From a virus: a DNA stretch of 31,611 bases. The position numbers were made by a program, and so were the translations under genes. This document shows positions 17,501-25,343 of this stretch, piece after piece. Under the pieces are notes generated by a model, which was given only the letters and a program-made list of their open reading frames with translations, had not been told where the DNA came from and did no database searches. Location of the stretch: the IMG/VR virus record IMGVR_UViG_3300004369_000081, positions 1-31,611 of that record; one strand, written 5' to 3'. Each line of letters opens with the position of its first letter. Position 1 is the first letter of the stretch.

Positions 17501-20500
17501 TTGAAACTAGAATTGATAATATTGAATACTATACCACACTGAGTTTGTTGGAATCCGATACTAACAATTTGAGTATTTTAGATTCTAATGGAAATGATAG
17601 ATTTAAAAATGGTTTCTTAGTAGATAATTTTAGGTCTGATAATTTTGCAGCTACAAACAATATTGATTATAAGGTTTCTATCGATACCAATAATGGTTTA
17701 GTTAGACCTTATCCATATATTAATAATATTGGATTAGATTATGATGTTACATTATCTGGTTCCAACGAAACTGTTGGAGAGTTAAGGAAGAAAGGAGACT
17801 TTTTACTACTACCTTACACAGAAGTAACTTATGCTTCTAACCAATATGCAAGTAGAGTAGTAAATCTAAATCCATTTAATACGATTACTTGGGTTGGTGA
17901 TTTCCAAATTTCTCCATCTAGAGATGTTTGGTATGACACACAAAGAACAATTCCAGAAAATGTACCAGAGATTGATTTAACTGGACCAATCAAGTTCCTT
18001 TATGATCGAAGTGGTGCTGATGGCAATCAGTGGGGAAGTTGGAATAATACTGGTTCTGCAAGAACAGGTGGTGGAACAAATATTTTCCAACAAAGAAATG
18101 GTGTAAATAATGAATTTAGTTCTGTAACTCAGAATATTGATGTTGGTGATAGAATTAATTCTTTAGAAAGCATTACATTTGCTAGATCTATAGTAATTGA
18201 TTGTTTATCTTCAAGAATGAAACCAAATACAGAATTGTATTTCTTCATTGATGGTAGAGATTCTAATGGATCAATTTATCCAAAACTCTTTAGGAATGTA
18301 ACAAGAACAGTAAACAGCACCTCTTTTGTTGTTGGAGAAACTATTACATTAGAACCTTTTGATAATTCTAATACAGCATCTTTAAGAAGATTATCCGCAA
18401 CACTAGTCTCCCCTGCTGATTATGATTCCACATTATCATCTTCTTATAGTTCTGCATCTACTGTAATTGCAATCAATAATGTACAGGTTGAAGATGGTAC
18501 GATATTAAATCCCACAAGTCTTGGTAGTAAAATTAAATTTACTGGACAAACATCTGGTGCTATTGCCGAAGTAGAATTAACAAATCCAAGAATCACCACC
18601 GATGATGAGGGTATTGTCAGGGCATTTATTCTATTACCACAAGATACAATTGAAACTGGTCAATCCAGATTTGTACTGACAGATCAAGTTACCAATACTA
18701 CAATTTCTGGTATTTCTGATACTAATGCAGTAGCTTCTTACGATTCGGAAGGTACTCTCTTGGACATTACAAGTTTGAGTCTAGACTTTAAGTTGCCAGT
18801 TATCACAACGACACCAATTAGTGAGACTAGAACGGTCTTTATCCCAGATCCCCCACCACCACCACCTCGTCGTGGAGACCCACTAGCACAATCTTTCTAT
18901 GTTGATCAGCCTGGTGGTATGTTCATCAGTTCTATCGATTTATATTTCCAAAGTAAGGATGATACTGTTCCCGTTACAATGGATATCAGAACTATTGAAA
19001 ACGGACAACCAACAGAAAATATTCTTCCATATAGTACAAAAACTCTAAAAGCATCAGAAGTTTCAACATCTGCAAATGCTACAAGTGTAACAACATTTAC
19101 TTTTGATACTCCTGTATATGTAGCTGAAGGAAATGACTATGCATTTGTTGTCAGGACTAGATCTTTAAATTATAAAATTTGGGTATCCAGATTGAATGAA
19201 GTTGATGTAACTACAAATCAAGTTATTAATAAACAACCCTATCTCGGAAGTTTGTACAAATCTCAGAATATGAGTAGTTGGACCGCTGATCAATTCGAAG
19301 ATATTAAATTTAATATCAATAGGTCTGAATTCTCTGTCGGAACCTCATATAAAGCATCTCTGAAGAATCAAAAAATTTCTACTATTAATCTACCAGCAGA
19401 CTCACTTTTCATGACATCTAATAGTACAACTATTAGAATTTTACATCCTAATCATTGTATGCATACAATCCAGAATTATGTTGATATTTCTGGCGTAGTC
19501 TCTACATCACCAAACGTAAAACTCGTTACCAATATGGGTAATACCCAGACTACTGCGGATACAGTAATTACTTTGAGTGATGGCACATATGTTCCAACAC
19601 TAGTTAATAATACAAATATCAGTGATACAAACTTTGGATATCTCAAAATCGATAATGAAATTGTTTCCTATAAATCAGTAAACGGTAATACGGTTACAAT
19701 TCCTGCTGGTGGTCGCGGATTAAATAATACTGCTATTACAGCACACAATACAAATTCCATAGTCCAAATCTATACGTTAAATGGAATTCCACTGACACAA
19801 ATCAACACCAGACATAAATTGACAAATGTCATTGATATGGATAGATTTGAGATCAGTACCCAGTCAAAAGCAAATAGTACATTGCAGACTGGTGGTGATT
19901 CTATTTTCTCGTCTAGAAATCTACAATACGAGAGTATTACTCCAAGAATTAACAATATTGTTCTCTCTGGAACATCTCTCAATTATAAAGTTAATACTAT
20001 CACTGGTTCTAGTATTTCACAGAAAACAACTGGTACATTTGTGAAATCTGGTGGTTTATCGGTATCCAATTTAGAAATTAATGAATTAGATTCTTCGAAA
20101 GTAATCCTTTCCGAACCAAACCAAACAAATTATTATGGCAGCGATCCTTCTTTCGAATTGGAAGTAGAAATGTCTACTACAGTTTCTTCTATTAGTCCAC
20201 TAATTAATATTTCTGGATCATCTGTCATCACAGCAATGAACAGGATTAATGCAATTAGAGATAATGATGGGGAAGTTGATGTAAACCTGTCTAAGGATTT
20301 AGAACCATCTGGCAGTTCACATGATGCTGTTTATGTAACTAAGAAAGTTAGACTTGAAAATTCTGCAACTTCTGTGAAAGTACTTTTCGATGGTATCAGG
20401 AAACAGGGAGTAGATATTAAAGTATTCTTAAAATATAAGAGAGATGATGAAATTGAAGACTTCAACCTAACAGAGTATGTTGAAATTCCATCTGTAAATT

Positions 20501-20664
20501 ATCCTCTTTCGCCAATAGATGGTAAAACCTTCAGGGCGTTTGAATATGAAATATCCGATCTAGAACAATTTAAGGAATTTGCCGTAAAAATTGTGATGAT
20601 TGGAGATGATCAAAGTAATGTTCCTTTGATTAAAAACCTTAGATCTATCGCTCTCGCAGTTTGA
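14539..20664 (+). CDS. DUF4815-type virion structural protein (2041 aa), gp9/gp10 slot
   Basis: A 2041-aa protein placed where T4 has genes 9 and 10. The N terminus (LAPYFDDFDKSKNYHKILF, then KPGLPVQARELTQVQSALQN and FKDGSVVIPGQVGYD) fits the DUF4815 family of large phage structural proteins. Near residues 1437-1443 is a run of six prolines followed by RRGDPLAQSF. This opens a beta-sandwich-like region (ISSIDLYFQSK, VTMDIRTIENGQP, then VAEGNDYAFVVRTRS) that I recall from marine-phage baseplate/fibre-connector proteins. Residues about 1671-1754 hold a DTVI...NEIVSYK...GGRG module like those of the giant protein. It probably links baseplate wedges to fibres or binds the host surface; this is inferred from position and family. 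Its stop overlaps the next start (TGATG, 20662-20666). Confidence 0.75.
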   Translation: MQKTNLKLAPYFDDFDKSKNYHKILFKPGLPVQARELTQVQSALQNQIEEFGNHIFKDGSVVIPGQVGYDLEYHAVLVQNLVNGIEVETYRASLVGKTLVGQISGVEGVVVNTISVAESEKSTLTLYVKYTKSGVSSTGNQKTRFDNNEILVQKGTTTPLAITTLQNASAYTGSIAYITSGVYYIRGYFVQVDDQFVILDQYNNKPSYKIGLTVTEEIVSSNEDSTLFDNANGSTNFAAPGADRLKIYTTLSKDITSFSDNGNFIELLRLKDGNLEEIVESSVYNELERNLARRTYDESGDYTINDFTIKVKETLDDGENEGVYPVNSVLEDGRTVLNRVPTTTDPENSINGKDYYTIEVSPGKAYVRGYEINNVAKKYVTVQKPRTSVDINNKAANIDIGQYLTFTSAVGSVDTNELLSLRNSSNTNIGKAKAVTITGSKLYITDLTTYTSITVPGTTTGLVEGDFIFSTKGSRGVVNSASVSGSNTIIVLRQTTGKFQQNDVVSNSRNSITYTISAATDYNISQISNIINGSGFTANFSSPKLQSQNKDLFVTASELPVNTASDFSYVKVDKVSKIVSNNEVTISATNNFTPLTSGFTILSSAGQHTATASINGNTLVLSNISPVVTGSVDIYYKLRVNNTTTREKENKKYNFLSLPNKKDSTFTVYGNRLDDKEINLKFPDVYKVHRVHEAIVPGVSDNDMFDRVLINDVNGIVTGDILKLNNVVAKVISIDGNTLHVIYISSVKFTEGTNLTTQVVVISNPSLVGRFLTEVVHGQYKDITTNFALNKNDTDETYRISKLTRLGNRPTPQNKVTVVFDYLSHSQTNNDFFSANSFDYTEIEYKNIPNTYNGYSYTNIFDFRQSVTPTQSTGLGSVTAPFVCSNPLSAFDLYSNTKSAAPFPYPSEYISYDYNYYLGRIDRLFLDKSGEFKVSVGASSVSPNIPINISNALLLFTLNVPAYLKDVKTVKTTAEKTKRFTMKDIGNLETRIDNIEYYTTLSLLESDTNNLSILDSNGNDRFKNGFLVDNFRSDNFAATNNIDYKVSIDTNNGLVRPYPYINNIGLDYDVTLSGSNETVGELRKKGDFLLLPYTEVTYASNQYASRVVNLNPFNTITWVGDFQISPSRDVWYDTQRTIPENVPEIDLTGPIKFLYDRSGADGNQWGSWNNTGSARTGGGTNIFQQRNGVNNEFSSVTQNIDVGDRINSLESITFARSIVIDCLSSRMKPNTELYFFIDGRDSNGSIYPKLFRNVTRTVNSTSFVVGETITLEPFDNSNTASLRRLSATLVSPADYDSTLSSSYSSASTVIAINNVQVEDGTILNPTSLGSKIKFTGQTSGAIAEVELTNPRITTDDEGIVRAFILLPQDTIETGQSRFVLTDQVTNTTISGISDTNAVASYDSEGTLLDITSLSLDFKLPVITTTPISETRTVFIPDPPPPPPRRGDPLAQSFYVDQPGGMFISSIDLYFQSKDDTVPVTMDIRTIENGQPTENILPYSTKTLKASEVSTSANATSVTTFTFDTPVYVAEGNDYAFVVRTRSLNYKIWVSRLNEVDVTTNQVINKQPYLGSLYKSQNMSSWTADQFEDIKFNINRSEFSVGTSYKASLKNQKISTINLPADSLFMTSNSTTIRILHPNHCMHTIQNYVDISGVVSTSPNVKLVTNMGNTQTTADTVITLSDGTYVPTLVNNTNISDTNFGYLKIDNEIVSYKSVNGNTVTIPAGGRGLNNTAITAHNTNSIVQIYTLNGIPLTQINTRHKLTNVIDMDRFEISTQSKANSTLQTGGDSIFSSRNLQYESITPRINNIVLSGTSLNYKVNTITGSSISQKTTGTFVKSGGLSVSNLEINELDSSKVILSEPNQTNYYGSDPSFELEVEMSTTVSSISPLINISGSSVITAMNRINAIRDNDGEVDVNLSKDLEPSGSSHDAVYVTKKVRLENSATSVKVLFDGIRKQGVDIKVFLKYKRDDEIEDFNLTEYVEIPSVNYPLSPIDGKTFRAFEYEISDLEQFKEFAVKIVMIGDDQSNVPLIKNLRSIALAV

Positions 20665-20876
20665 TGAAAAATATAAAAGTTGATGGCCATCCAGATTTGG
20701 CGAGAGATGCTAAATCTGGTGCCATCATTAATGATAATGGTTATAGCTACCAAAAGTATATGGAAAGCTATAAATTAAGAAAAGAAAAGGAAGAAAGACT
20801 TGACAAAATTGAAGAAGATATTCAAGAATTAAAAGATCTTCTCAAAACTTTTCTCAAAAATAACTCATCTACTTAG
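20664..20876 (+). CDS. Small coiled-coil protein (70 aa)
   Basis: Unrecognised small protein. I start it at ATG 20664, sharing bases with the upstream stop, rather than at TTG 20661. The N half reads IKVDGHPDLARDAKSGAIIN with little predicted helix. The C half (residues about 32-65) is rich in Lys and Glu with regular hydrophobic spacing (LDKIEEDIQELKDLLKTFL), typical of a coiled coil. Tight coupling to the large structural gene suggests an assembly or virion role, for instance a chaperone or small baseplate component, but nothing in the sequence proves it. Confidence 0.7.
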   Translation: MKNIKVDGHPDLARDAKSGAIINDNGYSYQKYMESYKLRKEKEERLDKIEEDIQELKDLLKTFLKNNSST

Positions 20877-20882
20877 TTCTTT

Positions 20883-20890
20883 TATAAATA
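20883..20890 (+). promoter_or_regulatory. Late promoter TATAAATA (first of a tandem pair)
   Basis: An exact TATAAATA 57 bp before the start at 20940, within the 63-bp gap after the coiled-coil gene. Its last three bases belong to the left arm of a hairpin (20888-20913). Confidence 0.65.
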
Positions 20891-20913
20891 CTTGAGAGAC
20901 ATACTCTCAGTAT
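20888..20913 (+). other. Hairpin between the two late promoters
   Basis: Left arm ATACTTGAGAG (20888-20898), loop ACATA, right arm CTCTCAGTAT (20904-20913). These give ten base pairs with one bulged T. There is no T-run after it, so it is not a standard intrinsic terminator. The arms overlap the end of the first TATAAATA and the start of the second. Only read-through RNA from upstream would contain the whole stem. Confidence 0.55.
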
Positions 20914-20918
20914 AAATA
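20911..20918 (+). promoter_or_regulatory. Late promoter TATAAATA (second of a tandem pair)
   Basis: A second exact TATAAATA starting 28 bp after the first and 29 bp before the start at 20940. That spacing is similar to the gp8 promoter. It is the better placed of the two to drive the adsorption cassette. Confidence 0.75.
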
Positions 20919-20939
20919 AAGGTAAGTGGTAAAACCTCA

Positions 20940-21272
20940 ATGGCAGCAGTACATAATTTGTATATCGACCAAGGTGCTGACTTTTCCGCAGAAATTGCTC
21001 TATATGATGACAACAATGCGGTTTGGGATTTGACTGGCTATTCAGCCGAGGCAAAGATCAAAAAGTCATACTACAGTTCGAATTCCACTAATTTCATTGC
21101 CAATGTTAGTGGTACTGATGCTGGTACTGTGAATCTTTCATTAAATGCCTCCACAACATCAACTTTAGAAGCCGGAAGGTATCTTTATGATGTTGTTGTG
21201 ACCTCCGCAGGAGGAACTAAAACGAGAGTGATCGAAGGTATTGTAACAATCAATCCAGGAGTCACGAAATGA
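20940..21272 (+). CDS. BppU-N-like small beta structural protein (110 aa)
   Basis: The sequence (LYIDQGADFSAEIALYDDNN, WDLTGYSAEAKIKKSY, then LEAGRYLYDVVVTSAGGTK and VIEGIVTINPGVT) has the order of strands seen in BppU N-terminal-like and related Ig-like domains of phage baseplate or fibre-attachment proteins: 'G.d......l.d.dg...DLTG....a.i', then 'l.aG.Y.Ydv...........l.G...i'. No signal peptide or membrane segment. It begins the unit driven by the tandem late promoters and overlaps the next gene by ATGA, so it probably works with the 69-aa protein and the large fibre. Specific function is inferred. Confidence 0.65.
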   Translation: MAAVHNLYIDQGADFSAEIALYDDNNAVWDLTGYSAEAKIKKSYYSSNSTNFIANVSGTDAGTVNLSLNASTTSTLEAGRYLYDVVVTSAGGTKTRVIEGIVTINPGVTK

Positions 21273-21478
21273 AAACCAAGGTCACTGTTTCTAACACACC
21301 AAAAGTCGTAACCGTCAATACTTCGGGTGCTGGCGGAACATTATCATCTCTAAATGATGTTAATTTAAACAGCGCTGGAGATGGTGCCGTATTGCAGTAT
21401 GATCTTGCAACACAAACGTGGGTAGCAAGAAATGTTCTTGAAAATCCTGGTCTTACGATCAACGCAGGATTCTATTAA
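21269..21478 (+). CDS. Small fibre-like protein (69 aa)
   Basis: Starts at ATG 21269 in an ATGA overlap, with GGAG at 21258-21261 seven bases upstream, a well-placed ribosome binding site. The middle (LSSLNDVNLNSAGDGAVLQY, then DLATQTWVARN) is the 'L.DV.......G.VL.Yd..t..W' motif common in phage tail fibres, where it often sits near an attachment or shaft region. Being only 69 aa and directly before the 936-aa fibre, it could be a fibre connector or the remnant of a once longer fibre. I cannot tell which. Confidence 0.65.
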   Translation: MKTKVTVSNTPKVVTVNTSGAGGTLSSLNDVNLNSAGDGAVLQYDLATQTWVARNVLENPGLTINAGFY

Positions 21479-21500
21479 TTCTTTCTACTAGGAAACAACA

Positions 21501-24311
21501 ATGAGCACGTTCTTAAAGATCAAAAGATCTAGTACTTCACCAACAGCAGTACCAACTAACCTACGCAATGGTGAACCAGCGTATAGTTATGGTCTTGGTT
21601 CATATCCCGACAAGGTAACTGCTGGTGGTGGTTCTTCGGTCAATGCTGGTGGTAAACTATACATCGGTCAAGGTACAGAAGATGTAAACGGCCACGCCGC
21701 GAATAGAGATATTGTTGGTGGTAAGTATTTCACCGACATGATGGACCATCAACATGGTACTCTGACGGCAAACTCTGCATTAATTATTGACCAGGATTCT
21801 AAGATTGATATTTTTAATGTCGATAACCTGAGATTTGATGCAAACACCATTTCTTCTACTAATGCTAATGGTGACATCATCCTAGATCCAGCTGGTTCTG
21901 GTGAAATCAATATTGTAGATGACACATTCCTCTCGTTCGGTTCTGATAAAGACGCAAAAATTGAGTACGACGAGAATGGAACAGACCGTGTTCAAGTAAC
22001 TGGTGCTAATTGGACTTTTACAACTGATATTTCCGTCACTGGTAACCTTTCCGTTACTGGTACTCAGTCTTTCTCTATCCCAGATAATACTGCTAACGCT
22101 TACCAACTTTTTGAGGGTGGTAATGTTTACTTCAATGTTACTACTACAGATAACGCTGAACTAACCACACTAGGTAATAGTTTAACCAGTGTAAACGTAG
22201 TTGTAGAAGATAATGTTGCAAATGCTTTCCTTGTTAAGGAAGGTACTTCCGAGTATATCGCTCTTGACACAACAAATGGTTCTGAACTAATTACGTTTAG
22301 CACTGGTGATGTTGATATCGACAATGATCTTAATATTGATGGTGGAGATCTAACTACCAATCAGACATCATTTAATCTTCTCAATACCAACGCTACTACA
22401 GTTAACTTTGCTGGTGCAGCTACCTCAGTTGAGATCGGTGCTGCAACTGGTACAACGAATGTCAACAATAATTTAGATGTTGACGGTGATGTAAATATCG
22501 ACGGTGGCGACCTCACAGTTTCTACTGCAACATTTAATCTTGTTAATACAACTGCAACTACAGTTAATTTTGCTGGTGCGGGTACAGATATTCAAATTGG
22601 TGCCTCTACTGGTACTACAAACGTTAATAATAACTTAGATGTAGATGGTGATGTAAATATTGATGGTGGAGATTTAACTGTTTCTACGGCAACATTTAAT
22701 CTTGCTAATACAACTGCAACCACCGTTAATGCTTTCGGTGCTGGAACTGCAATTGATATTGGTGCTACGACTGGCACCACAAGTATTAATAATAACTTAG
22801 ATGTTGATCTTGACTTAAATGTTGATGGTGGAGACATCACTACCAATCAAACATCCTTCAATCTTCTCAACACTAATGCAACTACCGTTAATGCTTTCGG
22901 TGCTGCTACTACTGTTGAGATCGGTGCTGCTACTGGTACTACTAATGTCAATAATGACCTTGACGTTGATGGTGATGTAAATATCGATGGTGGTGACCTA
23001 ACAGTATCCACAACAACCTTCAACCTTGCTAATTCGACTGCAACTACAGTCAACGCATTCGGTGCTGCAGCAACCATTAATATGGGTGCTTCTGGTGGTA
23101 CAATGACAGTTGCAAATGATGTAGTTGATTTGGATGGTGATCTGAATGTTGATGGCGCAGATATTACTACCAATCAAACTACATTCAATTTACTTAATAC
23201 AAATGCAACTACGGTCAATGCATTTGGCGCAGCGGCAACTGTAAATCTTGGTGCTTCAACTACGATTCTAGATCTTGGTCATATTCGTATCCAAGGTGCT
23301 ACGATTTCTACAGACAACACCAATGCTCAAGACCTTGTTCTTGATCCATTCCCCGATGCAGGTGATGCAGGTGGTAACGTAATCATCCGTGGTAACCTTC
23401 AAGTTTCTGGTACTACCACAACTGTCAACTCGACTGAGATGTCGGTTAATGATCCAGTCTTCACGATTGGCGATACAGTTTCCTCGAAAACAATCACCGC
23501 AAATGCTTCCTCTGGTGTAAATGCACTTCAGGTTGATAATCCTGCTTCTATTGTAGAGGGTGCTACAATTACTGCTACTGGTATTCCTAATGGTACAACC
23601 ATCAGTAACGTAGAGATTGCATTTAACGTATCTGCAAACTTCTCCTCTGCTCCAACTGCAGGTGACACAATCTGGTTCTTTGATGGAACAAGTTTTGCTG
23701 AGATCGGTACTTTTGTTTCTCAGACTGCATCTCTTGTAACCATTGATCTTGCATCGAACATTTCTGTTCGTGGTGATGATTTCTACAATGGAAATTCTTT
23801 ATCCACTGTAGGAACTGGTACTCCAACTGGCGGACAACTTGCATCTGTTACCAAGGTAAATACTAAGGTATTCAATACAACAACCTTAGAACTATCGGCA
23901 AATACAACCGCTGGTTTCTCTGTTGGTGATGAAGTCACAATCAGTCAGGCATCTGACGACAACATGGACCGTGGTATCCAATTCAAGTATCTTGATGGAA
24001 CCACTTCTACTCTAGGTTTCTTCGGTTACGATGAATCCACAACCACTGAAGGTGAAAAGTATTTCACCTATATCCCAGATGCAACTAATAATGCTAACGT
24101 GTTCTCTGGAACCAGAGGTGCTGCATACTTTAAGACCGTCAAACTAGATGATGGTATCTTAAATGGTGTTGCTTTCTTTGATCAATTCAAGAGACTCACT
24201 AGAACAGTAGCTGCCGGTACATCCGATGCAGATACATCCAACCAAATTCTGACCGTTAATGGATCTGGTGTTCCAGTTTGGACCACTACTTTTGATGGCG
24301 GAACATACTAA
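21501..24311 (+). CDS. Repetitive tail fibre protein (936 aa)
   Basis: Probable adsorption fibre. The N terminus (FLKIKRSSTSPTAVPTNLRN, GEPAYSYG, then GGKLYIGQG and DHQHGTLTANSALIIDQDSK) is the attachment-type region found in marine T4-like phage fibres. Two 'NAY/F..EG...Y' units follow near 22090 and 22215. Bases about 22324-23265 encode six beta repeats of about 48-54 residues. After these come a region around 'NLQVSGTTTTVNSTEMSVND' and a C-terminal domain ending PVWTTTFDGGTY. AGGAAA (21490-21495) is a good ribosome site. No chaperone-like cleavage domain was recognised. The C-terminal part is the most likely receptor-binding tip, by analogy only. Confidence 0.8.
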   Translation: MSTFLKIKRSSTSPTAVPTNLRNGEPAYSYGLGSYPDKVTAGGGSSVNAGGKLYIGQGTEDVNGHAANRDIVGGKYFTDMMDHQHGTLTANSALIIDQDSKIDIFNVDNLRFDANTISSTNANGDIILDPAGSGEINIVDDTFLSFGSDKDAKIEYDENGTDRVQVTGANWTFTTDISVTGNLSVTGTQSFSIPDNTANAYQLFEGGNVYFNVTTTDNAELTTLGNSLTSVNVVVEDNVANAFLVKEGTSEYIALDTTNGSELITFSTGDVDIDNDLNIDGGDLTTNQTSFNLLNTNATTVNFAGAATSVEIGAATGTTNVNNNLDVDGDVNIDGGDLTVSTATFNLVNTTATTVNFAGAGTDIQIGASTGTTNVNNNLDVDGDVNIDGGDLTVSTATFNLANTTATTVNAFGAGTAIDIGATTGTTSINNNLDVDLDLNVDGGDITTNQTSFNLLNTNATTVNAFGAATTVEIGAATGTTNVNNDLDVDGDVNIDGGDLTVSTTTFNLANSTATTVNAFGAAATINMGASGGTMTVANDVVDLDGDLNVDGADITTNQTTFNLLNTNATTVNAFGAAATVNLGASTTILDLGHIRIQGATISTDNTNAQDLVLDPFPDAGDAGGNVIIRGNLQVSGTTTTVNSTEMSVNDPVFTIGDTVSSKTITANASSGVNALQVDNPASIVEGATITATGIPNGTTISNVEIAFNVSANFSSAPTAGDTIWFFDGTSFAEIGTFVSQTASLVTIDLASNISVRGDDFYNGNSLSTVGTGTPTGGQLASVTKVNTKVFNTTTLELSANTTAGFSVGDEVTISQASDDNMDRGIQFKYLDGTTSTLGFFGYDESTTTEGEKYFTYIPDATNNANVFSGTRGAAYFKTVKLDDGILNGVAFFDQFKRLTRTVAAGTSDADTSNQILTVNGSGVPVWTTTFDGGTY
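22324..23265 (+). repeat. Six-copy repeat in the tail fibre, two unit types (A-B-B-A-B-A)
   Basis: Units of up to 54 aa (162 bp) start near 22324, 22465, 22627, 22790, 22945 and 23112. Each has 'D-DGGD/AD', then 'TFNLxNTxATTVN', then 'GA.T.v.iGA'. Type A has TTNQTSFNLLNTNATTVN (units 1, 4, 6); type B has TVSTATFNLVNTTATTVN or close variants (units 2, 3, 5). This is a coding repeat, probably a triple-stranded beta shaft. Confidence 0.85.
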
Positions 24312-24326
24312 TAAACTGAGGTAATT

Positions 24327-24497
24327 ATGAATCCTGATGAAGCAAATGCACTCATGCAAGTCATGAGTAATAAAATTAATCAACTCACACAACAAAATCT
24401 AATGTACGAGTCTAAGATTTTATATCTTAATAAACTCGTACAGGATTTACAAAAACAACCTGAAAAACAACCCGAAGAACTCGACGGTGAGGAATAA
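24327..24497 (+). CDS. Mini-gene: 56-aa coiled-coil protein
   Basis: A short open frame filling the gap between the fibre and gp13. It begins at ATG 24327 with GAGG (24318-24321) as ribosome site, and its TAA shares bases with the gp13 start (TAATG, 24495-24499). The product begins MNPDEANALMQVMSNKINQL. It continues with a helix having leucines and other hydrophobics at heptad-like spacing, then a polar QKQPEKQPEELDGEE tail. The complete fill of the gap, both ribosome sites and the stop-start overlap argue that it is real. Function unknown; a small assembly factor is possible. Confidence 0.7.
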   Translation: MNPDEANALMQVMSNKINQLTQQNLMYESKILYLNKLVQDLQKQPEKQPEELDGEE

Positions 24498-25342
24498 TGG
24501 CAAAACCAAGTAGTAGAACTGAATTAAAAGAATACTGCTTGAGGCAGCTAGGAAAGCCTGTCATTGAGATCAACGTTGACGAAGATCAAATTGAAGATCT
24601 CATTGATGACACCATTCAACTCTTTAATGAGAGAGCATACAATGGTGTTGAAAGGATGTACTTAAAGTACAAACTCACCGAAGATGATTTGGAAAATGGT
24701 GGCGGGGGCAGCGGAACTCCTGGAAGAAATACTACTACCACTGCAACAGATAATAATGCTGGTGCAGCAGGAACTTCTAGGACTCTTAATTTTGAAGAAG
24801 GTAGAGGTTATTTAACTCTACCCGATCATATTATTGGCGTGGAAGGAATCAAAAAAGTTTCTAACTCCATGGTCAATAATATGTTTGGTTTTAGATATCA
24901 GTTTTTCTTAAATGATTTCTATAACTTTTATTCATATGATATTTTGAACATGGAGATTACTCTCCAGTATCTAGAAACATTAGATTTTCTCATTGAAGGA
25001 AACAAAGATATCAGATACAATAAAGTACAAAATAGATTATTCATCGATATTGATTGGGATCTTGCTCAAAAAGATGACTACATCATCATTGATTGTTATA
25101 GAGCACTCGATCCAAACGACTTCACCAAAATCTATAATGAAATTTTTGTTAAAAAATATTTAACTTCACTGATCAAGAAACAGTGGGGACAAAACCTAAT
25201 CAAGTTCCAAGGAATTAAAATGCCTGGTGGAGTGGAATTCAATGGTAGACAATTGTATGATGATGCCGTACAAGAACTACAGGCTATAGAAGAAAAAATG
25301 ACCACGACATACGAACTTCCACCTTTAGATTTTGTAGGATGA
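24497..25342 (+). CDS. 13: Neck protein gp13
   Basis: This is the gp13-type neck protein, which with gp14 closes the filled head and makes the site where the tail joins. The N-terminal sequence (TELKEYCLRQLGKPVIEINV, then DEDQIEDLIDDTIQLFNERA and KYKLTEDDLENG) is typical of marine T4-like gp13. The length, 281 aa, is close to T4 gp13 (309 aa). Position directly before gp14, gp15 and gp16, as in T4, supports the call. A Gly/Thr/Asn/Ala-rich low-complexity stretch (GGGGSGTPGRNTTTTATDNN, residues about 71-90) looks like a flexible loop. The ribosome site GAGGA (24489-24493) lies inside the end of the mini-gene. Confidence 0.85.
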   Translation: MAKPSSRTELKEYCLRQLGKPVIEINVDEDQIEDLIDDTIQLFNERAYNGVERMYLKYKLTEDDLENGGGGSGTPGRNTTTTATDNNAGAAGTSRTLNFEEGRGYLTLPDHIIGVEGIKKVSNSMVNNMFGFRYQFFLNDFYNFYSYDILNMEITLQYLETLDFLIEGNKDIRYNKVQNRLFIDIDWDLAQKDDYIIIDCYRALDPNDFTKIYNEIFVKKYLTSLIKKQWGQNLIKFQGIKMPGGVEFNGRQLYDDAVQELQAIEEKMTTTYELPPLDFVG

Positions 25343-25343
25343 T

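Noticed and set aside
20661-20663. TTG 20661 as start of the coiled-coil gene
   Set aside because: ATG 20664 directly follows and fits the stop-start overlap better.
22324-23265. Possible CRISPR-like or satellite DNA repeat
   Set aside because: Units are 150-160 bp, vary at codon level and encode a continuous fibre, so they are coding repeats.
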